Assembly (NCBI GenBank): GCA_016845585.1
Contig: JAERSO010000116.1
Location: 1-64,000, forward strand
From: Acidimicrobiaceae bacterium
Lineage (GTDB): Bacteria > Actinomycetota > Acidimicrobiia > Acidimicrobiales > Aldehydirespiratoraceae
Length of the DNA stretch: 64,000 bases
Direction: 5' to 3'
The position numbers were made by a program, and so were the translations under genes. Under the pieces are notes generated by a model, which did not search any database, was not told where the DNA came from, and saw nothing but the letters and a program-made list of their open reading frames with translations. Below, one piece after another: positions 17,257-25,353 of the stretch; the first letter of the stretch is position 1; every line of letters starts with the position of its first letter.

Positions 17257-18768
17257 ATGACCGACACCACGACCACCACAGCAACTGTGGCCACCACGGC
17301 CGGAGCCGTTGCCGGTCGCATCCGGCGCGGTGTCCACGAGTTCCTCGGTGTGCCGTATGCGGCTCCGCCCGTCGGGGATCTCCGCTTCCGTGCTCCCCAA
17401 CCACCGATCCCGTGGGACGGCACGCGCGACGCCGCCCACATCGGCGCCAGCGCACCCCAGATCGATCGCGACCCAAGCAGCCCGCTTCCGGCCACGGGAT
17501 ACGCCACCGACGAGGACTGCCTGTTCCTGAACGTCTACACACCGTCGCCGGACAACGGTGCCCGGCCGGTCCTCGTCTGGATCCACGGTGGCTCGTACAT
17601 GACGGGGCGGGGCGCCACCGTCGACGGTGGGCCTTTCGCTCGCAACGGCGACATCGTGGTGGTGTCCATCAACTATCGACTCGGGCTTCTCGGGTTCATC
17701 GAGCTGGGCCACATCGACCCCGAGCTCGCGGGCTCGCACAACAACGGCATCCGCGACCAGATCGCGGCGCTGCAATGGATCCAGGACAACATCACGGCCT
17801 TCGGTGGCGACCCTGACCGGGTCACGATCGCGGGCGAGTCGGCCGGTGCCGGATCGATCATGGCGATCCTCGCTTCCCCCTCCGCCGACGGGCTGTACCA
17901 CCAGGCGATTTCCCAGAGCGCGCCCGCAGCTTTCGCGCCGCCCTCGACCGAGATCGCCGATGAGATCATCGCCCGGGCCGACGTCGGGAGCGTCGACGGA
18001 CTGCGAGCCCTCGCGGCAGACGAAATCATCGAGATCCAGAAACAGCTCGCGCGCGACACCGAACGCGCCGCGGTCAATCACCCTCGGCTTCCGGGTTCGA
18101 GCCGGCGCGGCCTACGGCCCGCCATCGATGGAATCACGCTCACCCGATCGCCGCTCGAGGCGGTCGCGGAACGGCGGATTCCGCTCCTCATCGGCACCAA
18201 CCTCGACGAGGGCACCCTCTTCGGCTTCCACCTGCCGAAAGAGATCGACGACAGGCTCCTCCATCAACTGTTGACCGATCACGCCTCGGAGCCCGATGCC
18301 GTGATCTCATCGTTCCGGGCCGAGCAGCCCGATGCCGACAACCGCACGCTCGCCCTGTCCATGATCGGTGACACGCTGTTCCGGACCTCGAGTCTGCTGG
18401 TCGCCGATTCGGCGATGGCCGGCGGCACACCCGTGTTCACCTATCTGTTCGAGTGGCAGGCCACCGAATTCAACGGCTTCTTCGGCGCCATGCATGCCCT
18501 GGAGATCCCGTTCGTCTGGCAGGCCGACCTCGAAGGTGCCGCTGCCGGGTGGCAGCGGATCATGGGGCCGCCCGGCTCATGGCCGACCGAACTCGCCGAC
18601 AACATGCACGACGCATGGATCGGATTCGTGCGCGCCGGTGACCCGTCGCACCCGGCGATCGGCGACTGGCCTCGCTATGACACCGACCGTCCGACGATGG
18701 TCTTCGGTGACACGACACGGCTCGTCGCCGACCCTCGCGGCGAGACCCGAGCGGCGTGGAACCTCTGA
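17257..18768 (+). CDS. Type-B carboxylesterase/lipase family protein
   Basis: This 503-residue protein starts at ATG 17257 behind AAGGA. Alpha/beta-hydrolase landmarks of carboxylesterase type B are in order: GRIRRGVHEFLGVPYAAPPV, EDCLFLNVYTP, oxyanion WIHGGSYMTGRG, nucleophile elbow GESAGAGS, acidic residue in GTNLDEGTLF and catalytic His in GAMHALEIPFVW. It has no signal peptide, so it is probably cytoplasmic and hydrolyses small esters. Its TGA overlaps the ATG of the following hot-dog protein, implying tight coupling. Confidence 0.93.
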   Translation: MTDTTTTTATVATTAGAVAGRIRRGVHEFLGVPYAAPPVGDLRFRAPQPPIPWDGTRDAAHIGASAPQIDRDPSSPLPATGYATDEDCLFLNVYTPSPDNGARPVLVWIHGGSYMTGRGATVDGGPFARNGDIVVVSINYRLGLLGFIELGHIDPELAGSHNNGIRDQIAALQWIQDNITAFGGDPDRVTIAGESAGAGSIMAILASPSADGLYHQAISQSAPAAFAPPSTEIADEIIARADVGSVDGLRALAADEIIEIQKQLARDTERAAVNHPRLPGSSRRGLRPAIDGITLTRSPLEAVAERRIPLLIGTNLDEGTLFGFHLPKEIDDRLLHQLLTDHASEPDAVISSFRAEQPDADNRTLALSMIGDTLFRTSSLLVADSAMAGGTPVFTYLFEWQATEFNGFFGAMHALEIPFVWQADLEGAAAGWQRIMGPPGSWPTELADNMHDAWIGFVRAGDPSHPAIGDWPRYDTDRPTMVFGDTTRLVADPRGETRAAWNL

Positions 18769-19469
18769 TGGAACCCTGGTCGATCAACGCGGTCAACCTT
18801 CCCGAACACGGCGACAACCCCGTCCACACGGTCGAGGGTGGGCTGGCTGCCGGGTTCGGCGGCGCCGTGGTGGCCGGCACCACCATCGCCGCCTACATGA
18901 CCCGTCCGGTCGCCGCGGCGTGGGGTGTCGAGTGGCTGTCGAGCGGCGGCTACGACGTGGCGTTTCGCGGACCCGTGCTGGCCGATGAGCCGTTGACCGT
19001 CGGCCCGGAGCAGTCCGTGACCGAGGACCGAATCGTGGCCCGCGCCGGCGAGAGGGAGTGTGCGTGGCTCGCGCCCACCATGAACCCTGCGCCGTTCCCC
19101 TCAGCTGAGGGGCGCCGGCTGGAACCCAGTGTGTACGAACTCGGCGAACGATGGACCGGCTATGCCGCCCGGGCCGGCGAGGATCTTCCGCTCTACGTCA
19201 CCGAGAACATCGTCCACCCCGTCGTCTGGATCACGTTGGCGAACCGAGTGTTCGTGGAGCAGATGATCGATGGTGCCTGGGTTCACACCCGCAGCCGTGT
19301 CGCCCATCGGGCCACTGCCGCGCCGAACGAAGTCGTGATCATCGAAGCGTGCGAGATCGACCGGTTCGAGACGCGAAGCGGCGAGCGGGCCGTCGTGCAG
19401 ATGACGATGAGCGTCGATGGTGGCACCGTCGCCGAGGTCGAGCACGAAGCCCTGGTCCGGCTTCGCTGA
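18768..19469 (+). CDS. Hot-dog fold protein, MaoC-like acyl dehydratase/thioesterase relative
   Basis: This 233-residue protein starts within TGATG overlapping the esterase stop. GDNPVHTVEGGLAAGFGGAVVAGTTIAAY matches the hydratase-2 motif region of MaoC-like proteins, although the motif is degraded (usually D-x4-H with N-x-I/L-H). A second hot-dog-like half follows with VHPVVWITLANRVFVEQMI and RAVVQMTMSVDGGTVAEVEH. It is likely a double hot-dog acyl-CoA or ester-handling enzyme working with the esterase. The reaction cannot be fixed from sequence. Confidence 0.7.
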   Translation: MEPWSINAVNLPEHGDNPVHTVEGGLAAGFGGAVVAGTTIAAYMTRPVAAAWGVEWLSSGGYDVAFRGPVLADEPLTVGPEQSVTEDRIVARAGERECAWLAPTMNPAPFPSAEGRRLEPSVYELGERWTGYAARAGEDLPLYVTENIVHPVVWITLANRVFVEQMIDGAWVHTRSRVAHRATAAPNEVVIIEACEIDRFETRSGERAVVQMTMSVDGGTVAEVEHEALVRLR

Positions 19470-19470
19470 A

Positions 19471-19794
19471 TCAGCGATCGCCGTAGACGAGCATGGCGCG
19501 CACCATGCTCGTACAGAAGTACACGATCACGATCGTGGCCACCACGGCGACGCCATCGTTGTACCGGCAGAACTCCTGCGGGTTTCCACGGCACCGGACC
19601 TCACTAACCTCGGAGAAGCGGGAGAGCAGGCCGATCACGAACAAGGCGCCGAGATACCAGTAGAACATGCGCTTCAACGAGCGCTGTCCGGTCTTCCACT
19701 TGACGCTGATGTACAGCATCACGAACAGCCCGATCGACATGACCAGTGCGCTCGTGATCATGTAGCGGGCGAACTCACCCCAGGTCGGCTGCAC
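19471..19794 (-). CDS. Small integral membrane protein, unknown function
   Basis: This 107-residue protein with a GTG start has three predicted transmembrane helices (MITSALVMSIGLFVMLYISV, MFYWYLGALFVIGLL, VAVVATIVIVYFCTSMV). A loop between the second and third helix has two cysteines (VRCRGNPQEFCRYND), which may form a disulfide on the outer face. The gene lies downstream of glnS on the same strand, beyond a strong hairpin, and is convergent with the hot-dog gene. I do not recognise the family. Confidence 0.6.
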   Translation of the reverse strand: MQPTWGEFARYMITSALVMSIGLFVMLYISVKWKTGQRSLKRMFYWYLGALFVIGLLSRFSEVSEVRCRGNPQEFCRYNDGVAVVATIVIVYFCTSMVRAMLVYGDR

Positions 19795-19809
19795 CCGGAA
19801 AGGCTAACA

Positions 19810-19827
19810 CCGGCCCTTCCGGGCCGG
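19810..19827 (-). terminator. Strong hairpin after glnS
   Basis: CCGGCCC and GGGCCGG form a perfect 7-bp GC stem with a 4-nt loop, 3 bp after the glnS stop codon on the reverse strand. There is no U tract, so it may be a U-independent terminator as often seen in high-GC Actinobacteria, or an mRNA-stabilising hairpin. Confidence 0.45.
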
Positions 19828-19830
19828 ACC

Positions 19831-21528
19831 TCACTTTCCGCCCTGCCCCTGTCGCTTCTGGATGTTGGCCCATTCATCACGGAGCCCCACCGTGCGATGA
19901 AAGAGCGTCGGTGCGGCGTTCGGATCGTCGTCGAGATCCCTGGCGAAGTAGCCGAGCCGTTCGAACTGCACGACTTCACCGGGTGCGATGTCACCGACGG
20001 CCGGCTCAGCCTTCGCGGACCGCACCTCACGGGAATCGGGGTTCAGCGATGCCAGCGGATCAGCGCCATCGGCACCAGGGTGCGAGTCGGTGAACAAGCG
20101 GTCGTACAACATCACGTCGACATCCAGGGCGTGGTCGGCGGAGACCCAGTGAATGGTGGCCTTGACCTTGCGGCCGTCAGGGGCCTGACCTCCGGCGGTC
20201 TCGGGGTCGTAGGTGCACAGCAGGCGAGTGACCTCACCGTCAGCACCGGTCTCGACCTCGTTGCAGGTGATGAAGTAGCCGGCACGGAGCCGAACCTCAC
20301 GACCGGGAGCGAGTCGGAAGAACTTCTTCGGTGGGTCGAGCATGAAGTCATCGCGTTCGATGAAGAGTCGGCCCGAGAACGGGACCTCGCGGGTGCCCGC
20401 CGCCTCGTCCTCGGGATTGTTGATCGCTTCGCGGATGTCGTCTTGGCCGTCGGGCCAGTTCGTGATGATGACTTCGAGGGGATCGAGCACCGCCATGCGC
20501 CGCAACGCGTTGGTGTTGTGGTGCGTGCGCACGAATGACTCGAGTAGCTCGATCTCGTGCACACCGTTGACCTTGGCGATGCCGATGTGGGAACAGAACG
20601 CACGGATCGCCTCCGGCGGGTAGCCGCGGCGTCGCAAGCCTCGCAACGTCGGCATCCGCGCGTCGTCCCACCCGTCGACATGGTCGTCGGACACAAGCTC
20701 CAACAGCTTCCGCTTGCTCAGGACGGTGTGGGTCAGGTTCAGCCGGGCGAACTCGTACTGCCGGGGTCGCTCGCCGCCGAGTCCGATGGCTTCGTGGTAC
20801 CAGTCGTACAGCGGACGATGGCTGTCGAATTCGAGCGTGCAGATCGAGTGAGTGGTGCCCTCGATCGCGTCGCTCTGGCCATGCGCCCAGTCATAGGTGG
20901 GGTAGATGTGCCACTCGTCGCCCGTGCGGAAGTGGTGCTTGTGGCGGATGCGGTACATGACGGGATCACGCATCTGCATGTTCTCGTGATTCATGTCGAT
21001 CTTGGCCCGCAGCACCCGCTCGCCTTCGGCGAACTCGCCGGCCTTCATACGGGCGAACAAATCGAGGTTCTCCTCGACACTGCGATCCCGCCAGGGTGAG
21101 TCGACACCGGGCGTGGTGAACCCACCCCGGTTCTCCGAGATCGTCTCGGCGTCCTGATCATCGACGTAGGCCTTGCCGTCCTCGATGAGCGCCACCGCCC
21201 AGGCGTGGAGCTGGCCGAAGTAGTCCGAGGCGAATGCCGGCTCACCCGGCTCGATACCGAGCCAGCGGAGATCCTCCTGGATGGCGTCGACGAACCGGGC
21301 ATCCTCGGTTTCCGGGTTGGTGTCGTCGAAACGAAGGCGACACGACCCACCGAATTCGTCGGCGACGCCGAAGTCCAAGGTGATGGCCTTGGCGTGACCG
21401 ATGTGGAGGAACCCGTTGGGCTCCGGCGGGAACCGCGTCTGCACGCGACCGCCATAGGGCCCATCCGACGCGTGCTCCCTGAGCGTCTCGCGGATGAAGT
21501 CGGTGCCGGAGTTGGATGCGGATGCCAC
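19831..21528 (-). CDS. glnS: Glutaminyl-tRNA synthetase
   Basis: The protein has 565 residues, the usual bacterial GlnRS size. The class I HIGH motif is in PEPNGFLHIGHAKAI, the KMSKS equivalent is LSKRKL, and diagnostic GlnRS segments include RFDDTNPETE, YPTYDWAHGQSDAIEGTTHS and SLCTLEF-like ICTLEFDSHRPLYDWY. The C-terminal anticodon-binding beta barrels follow (LAPGREVRLRAGYFITC). It charges tRNA-Gln directly. Many Actinobacteria lack GlnRS and use GatCAB transamidation, so its presence suggests the clade acquired it. It lies 9 bp downstream of the cyclase-ATPase gene and probably shares its transcript. Confidence 0.97.
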   Translation of the reverse strand: MASASNSGTDFIRETLREHASDGPYGGRVQTRFPPEPNGFLHIGHAKAITLDFGVADEFGGSCRLRFDDTNPETEDARFVDAIQEDLRWLGIEPGEPAFASDYFGQLHAWAVALIEDGKAYVDDQDAETISENRGGFTTPGVDSPWRDRSVEENLDLFARMKAGEFAEGERVLRAKIDMNHENMQMRDPVMYRIRHKHHFRTGDEWHIYPTYDWAHGQSDAIEGTTHSICTLEFDSHRPLYDWYHEAIGLGGERPRQYEFARLNLTHTVLSKRKLLELVSDDHVDGWDDARMPTLRGLRRRGYPPEAIRAFCSHIGIAKVNGVHEIELLESFVRTHHNTNALRRMAVLDPLEVIITNWPDGQDDIREAINNPEDEAAGTREVPFSGRLFIERDDFMLDPPKKFFRLAPGREVRLRAGYFITCNEVETGADGEVTRLLCTYDPETAGGQAPDGRKVKATIHWVSADHALDVDVMLYDRLFTDSHPGADGADPLASLNPDSREVRSAKAEPAVGDIAPGEVVQFERLGYFARDLDDDPNAAPTLFHRTVGLRDEWANIQKRQGQGGK

Positions 21529-21537
21529 AGGCCAGTC

Positions 21538-24183
21538 CTATCGGAGCGCCCCGCCAGGGGCAACGCTGCTGGGCTCCAATGCCAACGCGATCATCTCGCG
21601 GGCATAGGCCGTGGCGCGCCAGATGTCCATGGTCATCCCGTGCTCGTGTGCCGACGGAAACTTCTCCGCGGCGAGCAACCGAGCATCCAGGTACGGCCGG
21701 GTCGCCGCCGCGGGTGTCACGCCCTCCGCATCGATCGCAGCCCACAACGTCTCGGCCGCTTCGTGGAAGTCGTGACGATGGAAAGCCTGGGCCACGATTT
21801 CGAGACTGTTCCACAGCTGGAGCGCCGTCCGCGTGCGTTGGAAGATCTCAATCGCCTGGTCGATCGGTCCGAACTCGTCGCGAATCGAACCGATTCCCGA
21901 GCGGCCGACCACCATCCCGCGTTCGTTCAGGGCCACCGCCAGCGCCTGGGTGTTACCGACGAGTCGGGCGTGCTCCTCGGCCTGGTTGAAGTCGTCTTCG
22001 GCCGCAACCAGCCGATCCTCGGCCGTTCGTGAGAATCCCCGGAAGTTGTGGAACCACGCCCATGCCGACGGGTTGCGGATCTCGCGGCAGAGCCGGTTCG
22101 CCACATCGAACTCACGCAGGAAGATGTGTGCCATCGCCAGGTTCCACCGGTTCCCGATCCGTTCGGCCGCGACGACCGCCTTCCGCATCGAGATGGCCGC
22201 CGCGGCCTCGTCCAGTTGGTTCGCATACGCGAGCGCCTGCACTGAATAGGCCATCGGGAGCACGCCGGAGCCGGCGTCACCGGTGGCTTCGATCTCCGAA
22301 ATCGAGCGGTGGACCATGTCGAACTCGTTGAGATGCAACGCACACGCGGCCAACGTGGCGAGACAGCGGACCCGGGCCGGGTCCTGAGTCGCGTCCTCGG
22401 TGTCGATCAACACCAGCGTCTCACCCGCCCAGCGCAGGAGTTCGAGGTGCATGGCATCGAACGCCAGCCGGAAGAGACCCCACACGATCCGGGACGCACC
22501 GTCGGCGTCGCCGGCGCGTACGCAGGTCTCCCATGCCTCTCGGAGGTCGGGAAGTTGGGCGAGCGCGAGCGCACCCCAGCGAGCTTCGTCGGCGGTCTCG
22601 ACCCCTGCTCCGATCCACTCGGCCAGCTCGACGAAGTGGCCGCGATGCCGTTCACGGACCGGATCGGTCTCTGCGACCAGCTCGCGGGCCGCCTGGCGCA
22701 CCGGAGCGAGAAGCCGGTAGCCGGACGCTTTGGTCGAGCGCTGAACCAAGCCGGCGTTGACGAGTGCGACCAGCGCATCGGAGACGTCGAACCACTGGAG
22801 CGGATCATGACCGACCACCGCTTCGGCGCTGACGAGATCAAAGGGGCCGACAAAGACCGAACAACGGGCGAGCACGATCTGCTCCTTGACGGTGAGCGCC
22901 TTACAGCTCCCGGCGATGATCGCGTCGACCGACTGCTGGCGGGGATCCCGCGTCGGGTCGCGGAGCAGGGCTGGATGCTCGTCGATGCGGTCGACGAGTT
23001 CGCCCGGCGAGAGTCCCCGGCAGCGCGCCGCGGCCAACTCGATGGCGAGCGGCATACCGTCGAGACGCTTGCCCAGCTCCCGGAGACCGTCGTCGTGATC
23101 CGCCGGGTCGAACCTGGGATCGTGGCGGCGGATCCGCTCGATCAGGAGGTCGTGCGCGTCACTCCCACCGATCGACGCCAACGAGTAGAGCAACACCTGC
23201 TCTGAACCCAGCTGCACCCGCGACGTCAGGACGACCTGGAGTTCCGGGCACGTCGTCAACAGACGATTGATCAGCAAGCGGGCACCCTCGACCACCTGTT
23301 CGCAATTGTCGAGCACGAGCAGCGCCCGCTTGGACCGGTACCACTCGTCCAACGTTTCCGGCATCGAACGCCCCGGGCTCTGGCGCACGCCAACGGCCGT
23401 GGCGACGACGTCCGGGACCTCGTCATCGCGGCTGATCTGGTCCAGGTCACAGAAGACCACGCCATCGGGATAGTCCTCGACGACCTGCGACGCCAGCGCC
23501 AGGGCAACGCGTGTCTTTCCGATTCCACCCGGACCGACGATCGCGATGGCACGCACCGTCGGGAGGAGGACGAGCAGCTCCCCAATCTCCGTTGATCGAC
23601 CAACGAGCGGGGTGGGAGACTCCGGCAACCGGACGTCGGCTCCCCGCGCGCTTCGCAGCGGCGGGAAGGTGCCGTCACCGAACTGCCAGATCCGCTCGGG
23701 TTCGTCGAGATCCTTCAAGTGGTGCAGCCCCAGGTCCTTCAACTGCACCGGGCCAACTCGCAGTGCCTCATTGACCGCGGCCGAGACAACTGTTTGACCC
23801 CCGTGAGCGGCCGACATGATCCGTGCGGCGCGGTTCACCGCCGGACCGAAGTAGGCACCGTCGCGATACTCGGCCACCCCGGTGTGGAGACCCATCCGGA
23901 CACGGATCGGCGTGGCTGTGGGCCACTCCTCGGTTGCCAGCGACCGCTGGATCGAACGAGCCGCGAGCGACGCTTGAGCCAGGGTGACGAACGCCGCGCC
24001 GTAGCCATCGCCTGCGGCGGAGAACACCTCGCCGCCGTGGTCGCGAAAGGCGCTCATCACGAGCTCATCGTGGGTCTCGAGGGCCGCGCTCATCTCGGTC
24101 GGGAACTGTTCCCACAAACGCGTCGAACCCTCGATGTCGCAGAAGAGGAAGCTCATCGCTCCCAGGTCGGCCGGTCCCCGCAC
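21538..24183 (-). CDS. Class III adenylate/guanylate cyclase fused to an NB-ARC-type ATPase and TPR region
   Basis: This 881-residue protein starts with GTG. Residues about 10-165 are a class III nucleotidyl cyclase: FLFCDIEGSTRLWEQF carries the first metal Asp, GDGYGAAFVTL the second, and VRMGLHTGVAEYRDGAYFGP, VNRAARIMSAAHGGQ follow. Then comes an ATPase with Walker A VGPGGIGKTRVALALA, VVFCDLDQ, LLVLDNCEQV and GMPLAIELAAARCRGLS, followed by a helical TPR-like C-terminal half. Such proteins are common Actinobacteria signalling regulators of unknown input. Whether it makes cAMP or cGMP is not decided here. It starts divergently from the catalase-like pseudogene. Confidence 0.88.
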   Translation of the reverse strand: MRGPADLGAMSFLFCDIEGSTRLWEQFPTEMSAALETHDELVMSAFRDHGGEVFSAAGDGYGAAFVTLAQASLAARSIQRSLATEEWPTATPIRVRMGLHTGVAEYRDGAYFGPAVNRAARIMSAAHGGQTVVSAAVNEALRVGPVQLKDLGLHHLKDLDEPERIWQFGDGTFPPLRSARGADVRLPESPTPLVGRSTEIGELLVLLPTVRAIAIVGPGGIGKTRVALALASQVVEDYPDGVVFCDLDQISRDDEVPDVVATAVGVRQSPGRSMPETLDEWYRSKRALLVLDNCEQVVEGARLLINRLLTTCPELQVVLTSRVQLGSEQVLLYSLASIGGSDAHDLLIERIRRHDPRFDPADHDDGLRELGKRLDGMPLAIELAAARCRGLSPGELVDRIDEHPALLRDPTRDPRQQSVDAIIAGSCKALTVKEQIVLARCSVFVGPFDLVSAEAVVGHDPLQWFDVSDALVALVNAGLVQRSTKASGYRLLAPVRQAARELVAETDPVRERHRGHFVELAEWIGAGVETADEARWGALALAQLPDLREAWETCVRAGDADGASRIVWGLFRLAFDAMHLELLRWAGETLVLIDTEDATQDPARVRCLATLAACALHLNEFDMVHRSISEIEATGDAGSGVLPMAYSVQALAYANQLDEAAAAISMRKAVVAAERIGNRWNLAMAHIFLREFDVANRLCREIRNPSAWAWFHNFRGFSRTAEDRLVAAEDDFNQAEEHARLVGNTQALAVALNERGMVVGRSGIGSIRDEFGPIDQAIEIFQRTRTALQLWNSLEIVAQAFHRHDFHEAAETLWAAIDAEGVTPAAATRPYLDARLLAAEKFPSAHEHGMTMDIWRATAYAREMIALALEPSSVAPGGALR

Positions 24184-24237
24184 GGGACCAGCCTACTTCC
24201 CGGGGCCTGGCCCCCGGCGTGCTTGACTGTCCTCACT

Positions 24238-25350
24238 ATGAACGACAGCCTGCTCGACCATGTCAGGGCCTACCTCAAGCTGGCACGGCTCCAACTCAGC
24301 ATCGTCTATGTGACCTGCCTGATCACGATGAACAGCCTCGTCAAGCGGGAGCGGATGTCGCATGAGAACGGCATCGGGGCGACAGGGCACCTCCGGATCG
24401 TCGACAACCCCACGTACCCCCGCAACGAGTTCTTCACGGCCGCGAGTTCGACATGCGTCTTCGCCACGCCACCGTGCTGTACCGCGACGACGCCAAGCTG
24501 ACGGTGCGCGGCGTGTCGATCAAGTTCGCCGACACTCGCCATGAGGCACCGCTCGATCTCCTGATGAATTCCGGACGGGTCGGCCTCTTCTGCGACGCCC
24601 GCACGTTCATGCAGTTCATGAAGGGCACGATGGCCGGACGCGGCCAACGCTGACTGCCGTATCTGAACAGCCGCCCCCAGGCGATGTTCGGTGGCGGCGA
24701 CAGCGTGCGCCGCAACCCCGCCTCCTTCGCCGAGATCAGCTACAACTCGAAGACCTGCTACGGCTATCGCTCCGTCAACGATGACGGGGACCACGAGTTC
24801 TACTACGTGCGCTACCGGCTGCTCCCGGTCGATTGGGACGGCGAGGACTCCGGCTTCCCCGACCAATGGGACCGCGAGCACAGCTGGTTCCAGAACCCCT
24901 ACGAGGACGAGACGCGGGGCCGCAACTATCTCAAGGACGAGTACCGCGACCGAGTTGCCGCCGGTCCGGTCGAATACAGATTGCAGATCCAGCCCCGCCT
25001 CCGCCCCGAGGGCGACCGTGACCCGCAATGGGTGGCCAGCGAGTACGAGTGAGATGAGGAGGAATCGCCGTGACACGACCTCGCGGCCGTCACGGTCACC
25101 GACACCCTCTCGCACGAGGAGACGCAGCTGACGTGGTATTCACTGAGCCAGACCCCCGACTGCCTGCCACTCCCCCGCGGCAAGTCGATCGATGATCCGC
25201 ACTCACTCGTCGATCTCCGTCTCGCCAGCGACTGGGCCCGCAAGGCCCGTCTCTTCAGCTATCGCTTCGGCGGTCCCAAGCCCGGCCCGGGCCGCACCGA
25301 CAAGGACTGGAAGGGTGTTCCGCCGATGGCCACCCCGCCCGGCCCCTGAG
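24238..25350 (+). pseudogene. Catalase-superfamily (heme, AOS-like) protein, decayed
   Basis: About 370 residues of continuous homology are readable. It starts MNDSLLDHVRAYLKLARL, then YPRNEFFT, and a 1-base deletion near 24440 moves to the frame GREFDMRLRHATVLYRDDAK, then VRGVSIKFADTRHEAPLDLL (like RGxAxKF of catalases). That frame is stopped by TGA at 24651, 25050 and 25071 and ends at 25350 with ARKARLFSYRF (compare RLFSYxDT, the heme Tyr region). Context YEx-DEEESPx-HDL suggests the stops replaced Trp. None of the three stops has a SECIS-like hairpin. A lipoxygenase pseudogene lies 1.9 kb away, matching the catalase-like/lipoxygenase pairing known from oxylipin (allene oxide synthase) systems. 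Confidence 0.6.
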
Positions 25351-25353
25351 CGG

